Positions 41,802 to 49,696 of a stretch of 64,000 bases of DNA are shown here, piece by piece; the stretch's first letter is position 1; every line of letters starts with the position of its first letter. This stretch comes from Flavobacterium psychroterrae (lineage in GTDB: Bacteria > Bacteroidota > Bacteroidia > Flavobacteriales > Flavobacteriaceae). A program made the position numbers and the translations under genes. The notes under the pieces were generated by a model. It ran no database searches. It was not told the origin of the DNA and worked only from the letters and a program-made list of their open reading frames with translations. The stretch lies in contig NZ_JAGYVZ010000002.1 in the NCBI RefSeq assembly GCF_018380615.1, forward strand, positions 248,001-312,000, read 5' to 3'.

Positions 41802-43876
41802 AAATTGCTTTATTTGGTCCTGAAAGTACAGGCAAAACCACATTGGCAAAACAACTTGCAGAATATTATGAAACCGAATGGGTTCCTGAATTCGCACGTG
41901 ATTATTTACAGCAAAAATGGGAAGAGAATCAGCATATTTGTGTTGAAGATGATATGTTGCCAATAGCATACGGACAAGTTGCATTAGAAAATATAAAACT
42001 TGCTTCGGCAAAAAAATATTTGTTTTCTGATACTAATTTGATGGTTACCAAAGTTTTTTCTGAAGTATATTATGGCTTTTGTGATCCGTTTTTAAATGAA
42101 GCCGCATTAGAACATGAATACGATTTGTTTTTCCTTACGGATATAGATGTTCCCTGGGAGAAAGATGACATCAGAGATACTTCTGAAGGAAGAGAAACTG
42201 TGTTTTCGGTTTTTAAACAAACTCTAATTGATGCAAAAAAGCCTTTCATAACGCTTTCCGGAGATAAAGAAAGTCGTTTGGAAAAAGCAATCGCAATTAT
42301 TGATAATTTATCAATTGCAACGCAACATGATATTTCATCAGCAGATTTTGTTCAGATATATAATCATGAAATTCCATTTAATAAAATTCTAAAACAATTA
42401 GAAATTTTTAAAAGCGGAATTGCAAAAGCAAATCTAATAAGTCCCGCAACAATTAATAACGGAATCTTAAGTTTATCTGAATCGGAATTTAAAGAAAAAG
42501 CTGCTTTTTTTGATCTTCAAAAAGAACAATTGAAACTTAAGAAATTTGTTCCAGCCTCAGGCGCTGCAAGCAGAATGTTTAAATTTCTAAATGCTTTTTT
42601 GAATGACTTTGAGATTAAAAAAGAAACTATAAATGCTTATATCAACAGAAAAAAAGACAGTGATTTGTCTATTTTTATCGTTGCAATGGATAAGTTTCCA
42701 TTTTTTAAAGCTTTAGACGAAAAACTAAAAGAAATTTATCCTGATTTTGAAACTTTAGACAGAGATTACAAGAATTATTACTTTATAAAAATATTATTGT
42801 CTTCTGATTATTTTGATTTTGCCAATAAGCCAAAAGCAGTATTGCCATTTCATCAATATAAAACCCATATTGCAAATCCTATTGAAGAACATTTGAATGA
42901 ATGTGTGCATTATGCAACAACAAATCAAGTTTCTAATTTACATTTTACTGTTTCGGAAAATCATCAAAATTTATTTGAAAATGAAGTTGAGGTACTTAAA
43001 GAAAAAGTAGAAAAATTATCAGGCGCTCAAATTAATATTAGTTATTCCTACCAAAATAAAAGTACTGATTCTATTTGTGTAGATGCAAAAAACATTCCTA
43101 TCCGGGATAAAGAAAATAATTTAGTATTTAGACCAGGAGGACATGGTGCATTAATCGAGAATTTAAACGAGCTGGAATCAGATATCATTTTTATAAAAAA
43201 TATTGATAATGTAATTCAAAACCATATTGATAAAATTGCGTTGTATAAAAAAGCTTTAGCAGGGATTTTAATTGATGTGCAGCAACAAGTTTTTAGTTAT
43301 TTACAAGCTATTGAAAAGCAGGAAATAAAAGAAAATAACATTGAGGAAATTGTTGCTTTTTTAATGCAAAAACTACACATTGAATTAAATAGCGACTTTA
43401 ATAAGTTCACTGTTGAAAATAAAATCAGTAAGATTAAAGATTTGTTAGACAGACCAATTCGTGTTTGCGGAATGGTTAAAAATGAAGGAGAACCAGGAGG
43501 AGGACCTTTTTGGGTAAGAAATAATAAAGGAACAGTTTCATTGCAGATTGTAGAAACTTCTCAGGTAGATCTGGCAAATAAAAAGCAACAGGAAATTTTA
43601 GCAGAAGCAACACATTTTAATCCCGTTGATTTAGTTTGCGGAATTAAAAATTATAAAAACGAAAAGTTTGATTTATTGCAATTTGTAGATCAAAAAGCAG
43701 GTTTTATAGTAGAGAAAAGTGTTGAAGGAAAAATAGTTAAAAGCTACGAATTGCCGGGATTGTGGAACGGAGCAATGGCAAATTGGCTTACAATTTTCGT
43801 AGCAGTTCCATTGATTACTTTTAATCCCGTGAAAACAGTAAATGATTTATTAAAAGCAGCACACCAACCACAATAA
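41762..43876 (+). CDS. NadR-type kinase fused to a DUF4301 domain
   Basis: A 704-residue protein. I use the ATG at 41762 because the kinase starts straight after it (IIKIALFGPESTGKTTLAKQL, P-loop Lys25); earlier in-frame codons read through pnuC. Residues about 10–180 resemble the ribosylnicotinamide kinase domain of NadR (EWVPEFARDYL, FSDTNLMVTKVFSEVYYG). Residues about 200–704 are DUF4301, with FVPASGAASRM (262–272), RPGGHGALIENLNEL (457–471), FIKNIDNV and GLWNGAMANWLTIFVAVPLITFNPVKTV. The last motifs recall UDP-sugar pyrophosphorylases (glycine-rich loop, PGGHG, N-x-DN). It probably phosphorylates the vitamin imported by the PnuC-like partner; the DUF4301 reaction is unknown. Confidence 0.85.
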   Translation: MEKNLRQQKTAIIKIALFGPESTGKTTLAKQLAEYYETEWVPEFARDYLQQKWEENQHICVEDDMLPIAYGQVALENIKLASAKKYLFSDTNLMVTKVFSEVYYGFCDPFLNEAALEHEYDLFFLTDIDVPWEKDDIRDTSEGRETVFSVFKQTLIDAKKPFITLSGDKESRLEKAIAIIDNLSIATQHDISSADFVQIYNHEIPFNKILKQLEIFKSGIAKANLISPATINNGILSLSESEFKEKAAFFDLQKEQLKLKKFVPASGAASRMFKFLNAFLNDFEIKKETINAYINRKKDSDLSIFIVAMDKFPFFKALDEKLKEIYPDFETLDRDYKNYYFIKILLSSDYFDFANKPKAVLPFHQYKTHIANPIEEHLNECVHYATTNQVSNLHFTVSENHQNLFENEVEVLKEKVEKLSGAQINISYSYQNKSTDSICVDAKNIPIRDKENNLVFRPGGHGALIENLNELESDIIFIKNIDNVIQNHIDKIALYKKALAGILIDVQQQVFSYLQAIEKQEIKENNIEEIVAFLMQKLHIELNSDFNKFTVENKISKIKDLLDRPIRVCGMVKNEGEPGGGPFWVRNNKGTVSLQIVETSQVDLANKKQQEILAEATHFNPVDLVCGIKNYKNEKFDLLQFVDQKAGFIVEKSVEGKIVKSYELPGLWNGAMANWLTIFVAVPLITFNPVKTVNDLLKAAHQPQ

Positions 43877-44280
43877 TGGATATCGAAAAAATCATATCAG
43901 AGTTAAGTTTTAAAGCAGTTAGAAGTAGTGGCGCAGGCGGACAAAACGTGAACAAAGTATCATCAAAAGTAGTTTTGACTTTTGATGTAAATGCTTCTCA
44001 GGCTTTATCTGAAGAAGAAAAATTGCTTTTATTAACGAATATTGCATCTCGTTTAACAACCGAACACATCTTGATTTTAAATTGTGATGAAGACAGAAGT
44101 CAGCTTAAAAATAAAGATATTGTCATAAAACGTTTTCTGGAAATTATCAAAAAAGGATTATTTGTTCCTAAAGTTCGAAAAGCAACTAAGATTCCAAAAT
44201 CGGTAATTAGGAAAAGAATCAAAGACAAAAAGAATATTTCTGAGAGAAAGCAATCAAGGAGAAAGCCGGACTTAGATTAA
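43876..44280 (+). CDS. arfB: Peptidyl-tRNA hydrolase ArfB (YaeJ-type ribosome rescue factor)
   Basis: A 134-residue release-factor-like protein without stop-codon recognition domains. It has the catalytic GGQ in RSSGAGGQNVNKVSSKV and a basic C-terminal tail (RKATKIPKSVIRKRIKDKKN) that in ArfB enters the empty mRNA channel of stalled ribosomes. Its ATG shares one base with the stop of the preceding gene (TAATG), so translation is coupled. The operon link to the kinase-DUF4301 protein has no clear functional sense. It is followed by a GGAATTT hairpin. Confidence 0.92.
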   Translation: MDIEKIISELSFKAVRSSGAGGQNVNKVSSKVVLTFDVNASQALSEEEKLLLLTNIASRLTTEHILILNCDEDRSQLKNKDIVIKRFLEIIKKGLFVPKVRKATKIPKSVIRKRIKDKKNISERKQSRRKPDLD

Positions 44281-44292
44281 ATTCCAAAAAAT

Positions 44293-44365
44293 AAATTCCA
44301 AATTCCAAAAAGAAAGGCTACGTTATAGATTTTCAATATAGATTTTCAATTGGAATTTGGAATTT
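44293..44365 (+). terminator. GGAATTT-family hairpin after arfB
   Basis: AAATTCCAAATTCCAA (44293–44308) and TTGGAATTTGGAATTT (44350–44365) are exact complements with a 41-nt loop. A second GGAATTT copy lies at 44391. The trailing sequence is A-rich, so termination may be weak. It precedes the riboswitch promoter. Confidence 0.55.
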
Positions 44366-44410
44366 AAAAAATTGAAAATTTGTAAGGTTTGGAATTTCAT
44401 TTTTTAAGTT

Positions 44411-44418
44411 TACATTTG
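44411..44418 (+). promoter_or_regulatory. Predicted −7 box of the thiamine-receptor transcript
   Basis: TACATTTG fits TAnnTTTG and ends 3 bp before the TPP aptamer, so transcription would begin at the first aptamer base. The thiS operon at 60.4 kb has the identical TACATTTG box in the same place relative to its riboswitch. Confidence 0.6.
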
Positions 44419-44420
44419 TC

Positions 44421-44504
44421 TCGTCTCAAAGGGGTGCTCTAAATAACGAGCTGAGATCATACCCAAAGAACCTGAGCAAGTAATGTTGCTAAGGGAAAAA
44501 ACGA
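44421..44504 (+). ncRNA. TPP riboswitch (THI element) upstream of a TonB receptor
   Basis: It shows the conserved aptamer words in order: AGGGGTGC, GAGCTGAGATCATACCC, GAACCTGAGC, GTAATG and GCTAAGGGAAA. P1 closes with TCGT (44421) and ACGA (44501). Downstream, ACGACAA (44501–44507) can instead pair with TTGTCGT (44529–44535), which would open P1, so an on/off switch is plausible. TPP binding should lower expression of the receptor that starts at 44596. Confidence 0.95.
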
Positions 44505-44595
44505 CAATTTTAGCGTGCACACTATATTTTGTCGTGAAACATTTATTAATTTAACAAAAGAATAATTCCCCCTTTTATTCGTAATTTTTTTACGG

Positions 44596-46758
44596 ATGAA
44601 AACATTTTTTTCAGGTACTTTCAAAAGTACAAAGGTACAAAGGCACAAAGGTTCAAAGCTGACTCAAAAGTCTATTTTCTTTCTTCTTTCTTCTATTTTC
44701 TTATCACAATTCTCTTTCGCTCAAGAACAAGATTCAACCAAAGTCAACAAGCTTGATGATGTATTGGTTTCTGCTGTTCGTGTAACTACAAAAACGCCGG
44801 TTTCGTTTAGTAACTTGGATAAAAAAGATATCAAATACAGAAATCTTGGTCAGGATATTCCAATTTTGATGAACTATTTGCCATCTGTTGTCACGACTTC
44901 AGATGCAGGAAACGGAATGGGTTATACAGGAATCAGAGTTCGAGGTAGTGATGCTACAAGAGTAAATGTTACCATAAACGGAATCCCTTATAATGATGCT
45001 GAAAGTCAGGGAACATTTTGGGTAAATATGCCTGATTTTGCTTCGTCTCTGGAAAGTTTACAATTGCAGAGAGGAGTTGGAACTTCAACGAATGGTTCTG
45101 GTGCGTTTGGCGCAAGTTTAAATATGCTGACAGATAATTATGCATCAAAAGCTATTGGAGAAATTTCAAGCTCTTACGGAAGCTTTAATTCTAAAAAAAA
45201 TACAGTAAAATTTAGTACGGGTTTATTAAATGACCATTTTGAATTGGCAGGACGTTTGTCTACAATCAAATCCGATGGATATATTGACAGAGCGAGTTCT
45301 GATCTAAAATCATATTTTCTGCAAGGAACTTATGTTGGTAAAACGACTTTGATTAAAGCATTGGTTTTTGGCGGAACCGAAAAAACATACCAATCCTGGA
45401 ACGGAATTGATGCTGAAACCTTAAATTCAGATCGTACATATAATTCGGCGGGAGCCTATACTGATGAAGCAGGAAATCTTCGTTTCTATGATAATGAAAC
45501 CGATAATTACAATCAAAATCATTATCAATTACACTGGAGTGAATCATTCTCAGATAAATGGAGTACAAACCTGGCTTTACATTATACTAAAGGAAAAGGC
45601 TATTACGACAACTACAAAGAAGATGCTGATATGGCAGATTACGGTTTATTGCCAGTTGGCGCTGTAAGTACAACTGATTTAGTGCGTCAGAAATGGTTGG
45701 ATAACGATTTCTACGGAACTACTTTTTCAGTAAAATACAAAGAAGAGAAGCTGGATGTTATTTTTGGCGGAGGCTGGAATAAATACGAAGGCGATCATTT
45801 TGGAAAAGTAATCTGGGCAAGATATGCTTCACAATCTGAACTTGGAGACCATTATTACGATGATTATTCAGCTAAAACGGACGGTAATGTTTTCGCAAAA
45901 GCCAATTATCAATTCACAGAAAAGTTAAGTTTTTACGGAGATTTACAATATAGAAATGTAACCTATAAAGCAAATAGTGCCGAAACTGGTTTGGTTGATG
46001 ATAACTTCAATTTTTTTAATCCAAAAGCGGGTTTGAATTACGATCTTAATCAAAAAAACACACTTTACTTCTCCTACGCAAGAGCAAATCGTGAACCTAA
46101 CAGAACCGATTATGAAGGGGGAAATGTAAAACCTGAAAAGCTAAATGATTTTGAATTAGGCTGGAGACTCAATTCAGAGAAATTTCAATTGACTTCAAAT
46201 TTCTATTATATGGCATACAAAGATCAATTGATTTTGACAGGAACATTAGACGATGTTGGAGCGCCAATTCGATCAAATACGGACAAAAGTTACCGTTTAG
46301 GTTTTGAAGTTGATGCAACAATTAAGCTTTCGGATAAATTTATTCTAAGACCAAACTTTACTTTAAGCAGTAATAAAAATGTTGATTTGGCAGTTGATGG
46401 TCAAAATTACGGAACAACTAAGATTGCTTATTCGCCAGAAGTTATTGCGGGGAATATTATTGTTTACAGCCCAATTGAGAGTTTACATATTTCGTTATTG
46501 CAAAAATATGTTGGTGAACAATACATGAATAATATCGAATTACCTGCGGCTAAATTAGCAGATTATTTTGTCAATGATTTTAATATATCTTACGAAATTA
46601 AACCTAAATCAATCTTTAAATCAATTTTAATTACAGGTTTAGTAAATAACATTTTAGATAAAAAATATGTGTCAAATGGTTATATGTATGATGTTTATCC
46701 ATACTATTATCCTCAGGCAGGAATTAATTTCTTAGCTGGATTAACTTTGAAATTCTAA
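44596..46758 (+). CDS. TonB-dependent outer-membrane receptor, probable thiamine receptor
   Basis: A 720-residue protein with a signal region ending FLSQFSFAQ, a plug domain (about 50–170, LDDVLVSAVRVTTKTPVSF, YTGIRVRGSDATRVNVTINGIPYNDAESQGTFWVNMP) and a 22-strand barrel ending LAGLTLKF. There is no SusC-type N-terminal extension. The TPP riboswitch ahead of it points to thiamine or a precursor as substrate; similar riboswitch-controlled receptors have been predicted in Bacteroidota. The first 25 residues (FKSTKVQRHKGSKLTQK) are translated from a CAAAGG repeat arm, giving an unusually long basic N-region; a start with a shorter signal peptide is not visible. Confidence 0.88.
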   Translation: MKTFFSGTFKSTKVQRHKGSKLTQKSIFFLLSSIFLSQFSFAQEQDSTKVNKLDDVLVSAVRVTTKTPVSFSNLDKKDIKYRNLGQDIPILMNYLPSVVTTSDAGNGMGYTGIRVRGSDATRVNVTINGIPYNDAESQGTFWVNMPDFASSLESLQLQRGVGTSTNGSGAFGASLNMLTDNYASKAIGEISSSYGSFNSKKNTVKFSTGLLNDHFELAGRLSTIKSDGYIDRASSDLKSYFLQGTYVGKTTLIKALVFGGTEKTYQSWNGIDAETLNSDRTYNSAGAYTDEAGNLRFYDNETDNYNQNHYQLHWSESFSDKWSTNLALHYTKGKGYYDNYKEDADMADYGLLPVGAVSTTDLVRQKWLDNDFYGTTFSVKYKEEKLDVIFGGGWNKYEGDHFGKVIWARYASQSELGDHYYDDYSAKTDGNVFAKANYQFTEKLSFYGDLQYRNVTYKANSAETGLVDDNFNFFNPKAGLNYDLNQKNTLYFSYARANREPNRTDYEGGNVKPEKLNDFELGWRLNSEKFQLTSNFYYMAYKDQLILTGTLDDVGAPIRSNTDKSYRLGFEVDATIKLSDKFILRPNFTLSSNKNVDLAVDGQNYGTTKIAYSPEVIAGNIIVYSPIESLHISLLQKYVGEQYMNNIELPAAKLADYFVNDFNISYEIKPKSIFKSILITGLVNNILDKKYVSNGYMYDVYPYYYPQAGINFLAGLTLKF

Positions 46759-46774
46759 GAAACTTCAAAAAATA

Positions 46775-46811
46775 AAAAAGCCTGAAAATTTAAACTTTCA
46801 GGCTTTTTTTA
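46775..46811. terminator. Bidirectional terminator after the TonB receptor
   Basis: AAAAAAGCCTGAAA and TTTCAGGCTTTTTT form a stem with an 8–10-nt loop, with A- and T-runs on both sides. It serves the receptor and the convergent lipoprotein gene ending at 46814. Confidence 0.9.
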
Positions 46812-46813
46812 TA

Positions 46814-47227
46814 TTAATTATAAACGTGAATCACGGTTCCTATTACTTCAACCCGATATTGTTTTAAAGGATATTCTTTTCCGCCAAGTCCCGTAAATAA
46901 ACTATATTCAGTTTTATCGCAGGAACAAACAGCATTAATTCCGTTAATTGTCATTGCGGTACAAGAAGTTAAGGCTTGATTAGGACAAGCTGCATCAAAT
47001 GCAGTATAGCCGCTTCCTGCATTGAAAATAATAACTCCCTTTGCCCCATAATTAGGAATAATAATACCATTACTTACAAACTTAAGGTTTGAATAAGCAG
47101 GCAAATTCATGTCAATAGAAAGGTTAACAGAATAACTAGGTATGTAAGGATTTTTGTTACTGGTGTTGTTATCGCTGCAAGAGAACAAGATAGAAACAAA
47201 TACAATTAAGAGCCAGAATTTTTTCAT
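46814..47227 (-). CDS. Lipoprotein with a Rieske-like fold lacking the His ligands
   Basis: A 137-residue lipoprotein (signal MKKFWLLIVFVSILFSC, Cys17). The order of segments resembles a small Rieske domain: GVIIFNAGSGYTAFDAACPNQ, then VCSCDKTEYSLFTGLGG, then YPLKQYRVEVIGTVIHVYN. A Rieske protein would show CxH and CxxH; here the positions read Cys81-Pro-Asn and Cys101-Ser-Cys103-Asp, and an extra Cys89 is present. So it may bind another metal by cysteines, form disulfides, or be an unrelated fold. It is divergent from greA and convergent with the thiamine receptor. No function is assigned. Confidence 0.65.
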   Translation of the reverse strand: MKKFWLLIVFVSILFSCSDNNTSNKNPYIPSYSVNLSIDMNLPAYSNLKFVSNGIIIPNYGAKGVIIFNAGSGYTAFDAACPNQALTSCTAMTINGINAVCSCDKTEYSLFTGLGGKEYPLKQYRVEVIGTVIHVYN

Positions 47228-47319
47228 TATTTTAATAAGAATTAGTGAAACAAAAATAATTTATTTAGATTTGATTTTTATATGATTAACATATAATTAT
47301 GTACTATAAAAAATAATAG

Positions 47320-47327
47320 TATATTTG
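47320..47327 (+). promoter_or_regulatory. Predicted −7 box of greA
   Basis: TATATTTG matches TAnnTTTG, giving a start point near 47331 and a leader of about 52 nt before greA. Confidence 0.5.
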
Positions 47328-47333
47328 TAATAC

Positions 47334-47360
47334 AAAATCCCGTCCCGATGGGATTTTTTG
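47334..47360 (+). terminator. Terminator-like hairpin in the greA leader
   Basis: AAAATCCC and GGGATTTT pair around GTCCCGAT and are followed by a T-run. The hairpin starts at about the predicted 5' end of the greA transcript, and no plus-strand gene lies upstream for it to terminate. It may therefore cause early termination within the greA leader. Confidence 0.6.
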
Positions 47361-47382
47361 TATTTATATAAACGATGAAGTT

Positions 47383-47859
47383 ATGAGTAAAGTATCTTAT
47401 TATACAGCAGAAGGATTAAAAAAATTAAAAGATGAGTTGGAGCATTTAAAAAGTGTAATGCGCCCAAAGGCATCCCAAGATATAGCAGAAGCAAGAGACA
47501 AAGGTGATTTATCTGAAAACGCCGAATATGATGCAGCAAAAGAAGCACAAGGATTACTTGAAATGAGAATTGCTAAAATGGAAGAAGTATATTCGAATGC
47601 AAGATTAATTGACGAATCACAACTTGATGTTTCAAAAGCATTGGTACTTTCTAATGTAAAAATTAAAAACCAAAGCAACGGAATGGAAATGAAATATACG
47701 CTTGTTGCCGAAAGTGAAGCAGATCTAAAAACCGGAAAAATCTCAGTAACTTCTCCTATTGGAAAAGGTTTACTAGGAAAATCTGTTGGTGAAGTAGCAG
47801 AAATCACCGTTCCTAACGGAATATTGAAATTTGAAGTATTAGAAATTACAAGAGATTAA
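47383..47859 (+). CDS. greA: Transcription elongation factor GreA
   Basis: A 158-residue GreA. The N-terminal coiled coil (about 5–75) carries the two acidic tip residues in RDKGDLSENAEYDAAKEAQ, which reach the RNA polymerase active site to stimulate cleavage of backtracked RNA. The C-terminal FKBP-like domain contains VTSPIGKGLLGKSVGEVAEITVPNG. Length is standard. It is followed 73 bp later by the HIT gene on the same strand and preceded by a leader hairpin. Confidence 0.97.
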   Translation: MSKVSYYTAEGLKKLKDELEHLKSVMRPKASQDIAEARDKGDLSENAEYDAAKEAQGLLEMRIAKMEEVYSNARLIDESQLDVSKALVLSNVKIKNQSNGMEMKYTLVAESEADLKTGKISVTSPIGKGLLGKSVGEVAEITVPNGILKFEVLEITRD

Positions 47860-47932
47860 ATTATAATGTTTAATTGGTTAATCGTTTATTTGTTTAACCG
47901 ATTTAACGATTCTACAAATAAACAAATAAACG

Positions 47933-48319
47933 ATGTCAATATTTACCAAAATAGTAAACGGAGAAATTCCTTCTTATAAAATTGCGGAAGACGACAAGTA
48001 TTTGGCTTTTTTAGATGTAAATCCAAATGCAAAAGGACACACACTTTGTATTCCCAAACAAGAAATCGATAAGATTTTTGATATGGATGATGAGTTGTAT
48101 TTAGGTTTAATGAAATTTTCTAAGAAAATTGCAATTGCCTTAGAGAAAACCGTTCCCTGCAAAAGAGTCGGAATGGCAGTTGTAGGTTTAGAAGTTCCTC
48201 ACGCGCATGTACATTTAATTCCGTTAAACGAAATGGATGAAATGCGTTTTCATAATAAAGTATCACTTTCTAAAGAAGAATTTGAAGCTTTGGCAAAAAG
48301 TATTAAGGCGAATTTGTAG
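47933..48319 (+). CDS. HIT family protein
   Basis: A 128-residue histidine-triad nucleotide-binding protein. The N-terminal part has SIFTKIVNGEIPSYKIAEDDKYLAFLDVNPNAKGHTLCIPK. The HIT motif reads VPHAHVHLIPL, with the nucleophilic middle His and two supporting His residues. Such proteins hydrolyse AMP-NH2-type or dinucleotide substrates; the physiological substrate is unknown. It lies 73 bp after greA on the same strand and is probably co-transcribed with it, as is common in Flavobacteria. Confidence 0.95.
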   Translation: MSIFTKIVNGEIPSYKIAEDDKYLAFLDVNPNAKGHTLCIPKQEIDKIFDMDDELYLGLMKFSKKIAIALEKTVPCKRVGMAVVGLEVPHAHVHLIPLNEMDEMRFHNKVSLSKEEFEALAKSIKANL

Positions 48320-48388
48320 TCAGGCTGAGTAAACTCGAAACCCAGGTCAACAAATTCGTATGTCGGGCTGAGCGGAGTCGAAGCCCCC
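48319..48388. repeat. Two tandem copies of a GGCTGAG...TCGAAGCC repeat
   Basis: GTCAGGCTGAGTAAACTCGAAACC and a second copy with GTCGGGCTGAG...GTCGAAGCCC lie about 43 bp apart after the HIT gene. The second is closer to the widespread form of this dispersed intergenic repeat; the first is degenerate. Confidence 0.55.
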
Positions 48389-48407
48389 AAGACAATAAAA
48401 AAATATA

Positions 48408-48442
48408 AAGTGTAGTAAAGTAATTTTTACTACACTTTTTTA
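48408..48442. terminator. Bidirectional terminator between HIT and histidine kinase genes
   Basis: AAAGTGTAGTAAA and TTTACTACACTTT pair around GTAATT and end in T-rich sequence. It overlaps the last codons of the convergent histidine kinase gene, whose stop is at 48430. Confidence 0.85.
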
Positions 48443-49578
48443 TTTAACGAAATCTGGAAAGTAGTTCCTTTCCCAATTTCAGAATGTAATACCTTTATTT
48501 TTCCGCTATGATATTCTTCAACTATTCTTTTGGTTAAAGAAAGTCCCAATCCCCAACCACGTTTTTTAGTTGTAAAACCAGGTTCAAAGATTGTTTTATA
48601 TTGTTTTTTCGAAATTCCAGTTCCGGAATCTTTCACATTTATTTTTACTTGATTTGCATCTTGTTCAATTTTAAGGTCTAAAGATCCTTTTCCTTTCATG
48701 GCATCAATGGCATTTTTTACAAGATTTTCAATAGTCCAACTATGTAGCGTTGGGTTTATCATGACTAAAATAGGTTCTTTAGTCCCAGTATATGAGAATG
48801 CAACTTGTTTAGAAAAACGGGATTGCAGGTATTCATACGTATTTAAAGTTTCTGCAATAATATCATGTTCCTCTAAAACGGGAACAGATCCAATTTTAGA
48901 AAAACGATCCGTAATCGTTTGTAATCTCTCAATATCTTTCTCTATTTCAAAAGTAATTGATTGGTCAATTTCCTCTGTTTTTAATATTTCAACCCAACCA
49001 ATTAGAGACGATAATGGCGTACCGATTTGATGCGCGGTTTCTTTTGCCATTCCCGCCCAGAGTTTGTTTTGAGTAGCCATTTTAGTGCTTTTGTAGAAAT
49101 TGTAAATCAAAGCGCCAAACAAAAAGATAATCAGTAATAAAGCAACGGGATAATATTTTAACTTCTTAAGCAAAGCCGAATTGCCATAATAAACCTGTTG
49201 TTGCTTTCCAAGAGCATATTCAATAAGAATAGGCTCATTGTCATTTTTTAAATTGGCTAAATACGCTGCAGCCTTATCTTTATCTTCAATAATATCATCA
49301 GGAATATTCTTTGAGCTAATCACTTTGTCATACATGGTTAACATAACTGGAACCGAAGTATTGTTGTTTATAATCTCAAGCGGTAAATCTAAATCAGTAT
49401 TTTCATCGGCATTAATAAGCGTTTTTGAAGCATTTGCCCAAAGATTCATTTTAAGCCTTTCTTCGTTTTTAAAAATCTGAAAAAAAGTGTAAGTATTCCA
49501 AAGAATCAGGGAAATGATTAAAAAGGAAATAGAAATGATAATCCATCGCGTAGTATTTCTTCTTTCTGAAAAAGACAT
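48430..49578 (-). CDS. Sensor histidine kinase, orphan
   Basis: A 382-residue inner-membrane kinase starting at the ATG at 49578 (MSFSERRNTTRWIIIS). Two membrane helices (about 12–33 and 145–162) enclose a periplasmic domain of about 110 residues. The phosphoacceptor is His183 in KETAHQIGTPLSSLIGW, an H-box variant with IGTPLSSL. The ATPase domain has N-box LVKNAIDAM, DSGTGISKK and GWGLGLSLTKRI. No response regulator gene is next to it, so its partner must lie elsewhere. The signal sensed is unknown. Confidence 0.92.
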   Translation of the reverse strand: MSFSERRNTTRWIIISISFLIISLILWNTYTFFQIFKNEERLKMNLWANASKTLINADENTDLDLPLEIINNNTSVPVMLTMYDKVISSKNIPDDIIEDKDKAAAYLANLKNDNEPILIEYALGKQQQVYYGNSALLKKLKYYPVALLLIIFLFGALIYNFYKSTKMATQNKLWAGMAKETAHQIGTPLSSLIGWVEILKTEEIDQSITFEIEKDIERLQTITDRFSKIGSVPVLEEHDIIAETLNTYEYLQSRFSKQVAFSYTGTKEPILVMINPTLHSWTIENLVKNAIDAMKGKGSLDLKIEQDANQVKINVKDSGTGISKKQYKTIFEPGFTTKKRGWGLGLSLTKRIVEEYHSGKIKVLHSEIGKGTTFQISLNKKV

Positions 49579-49696
49579 AAATAGTTTTTTTGAGGTATAA
49601 ATATAACGAAATAAACACATTTAATATTTTGTAATGCTTTAAAGATTTTTTTTGTTTTTATATAAGAAAGTATTTCTTTGGATTAAACGATTTATC

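Noticed and set aside
44281..44410. Second riboswitch or small gene before the TPP element
   Set aside because: Only GGAATTT hairpin repeats are seen; no coding frame and no other aptamer signature.
47400..47807. Minus-strand frame of 135 codons opposite greA
   Set aside because: It lies wholly in antisense of greA, is Ser/Phe-rich in the way such mirror frames are, and has no start signal.
48697..49030. Plus-strand frame of 110 codons opposite the histidine kinase
   Set aside because: Antisense to the kinase and ATPase domains, no motif.
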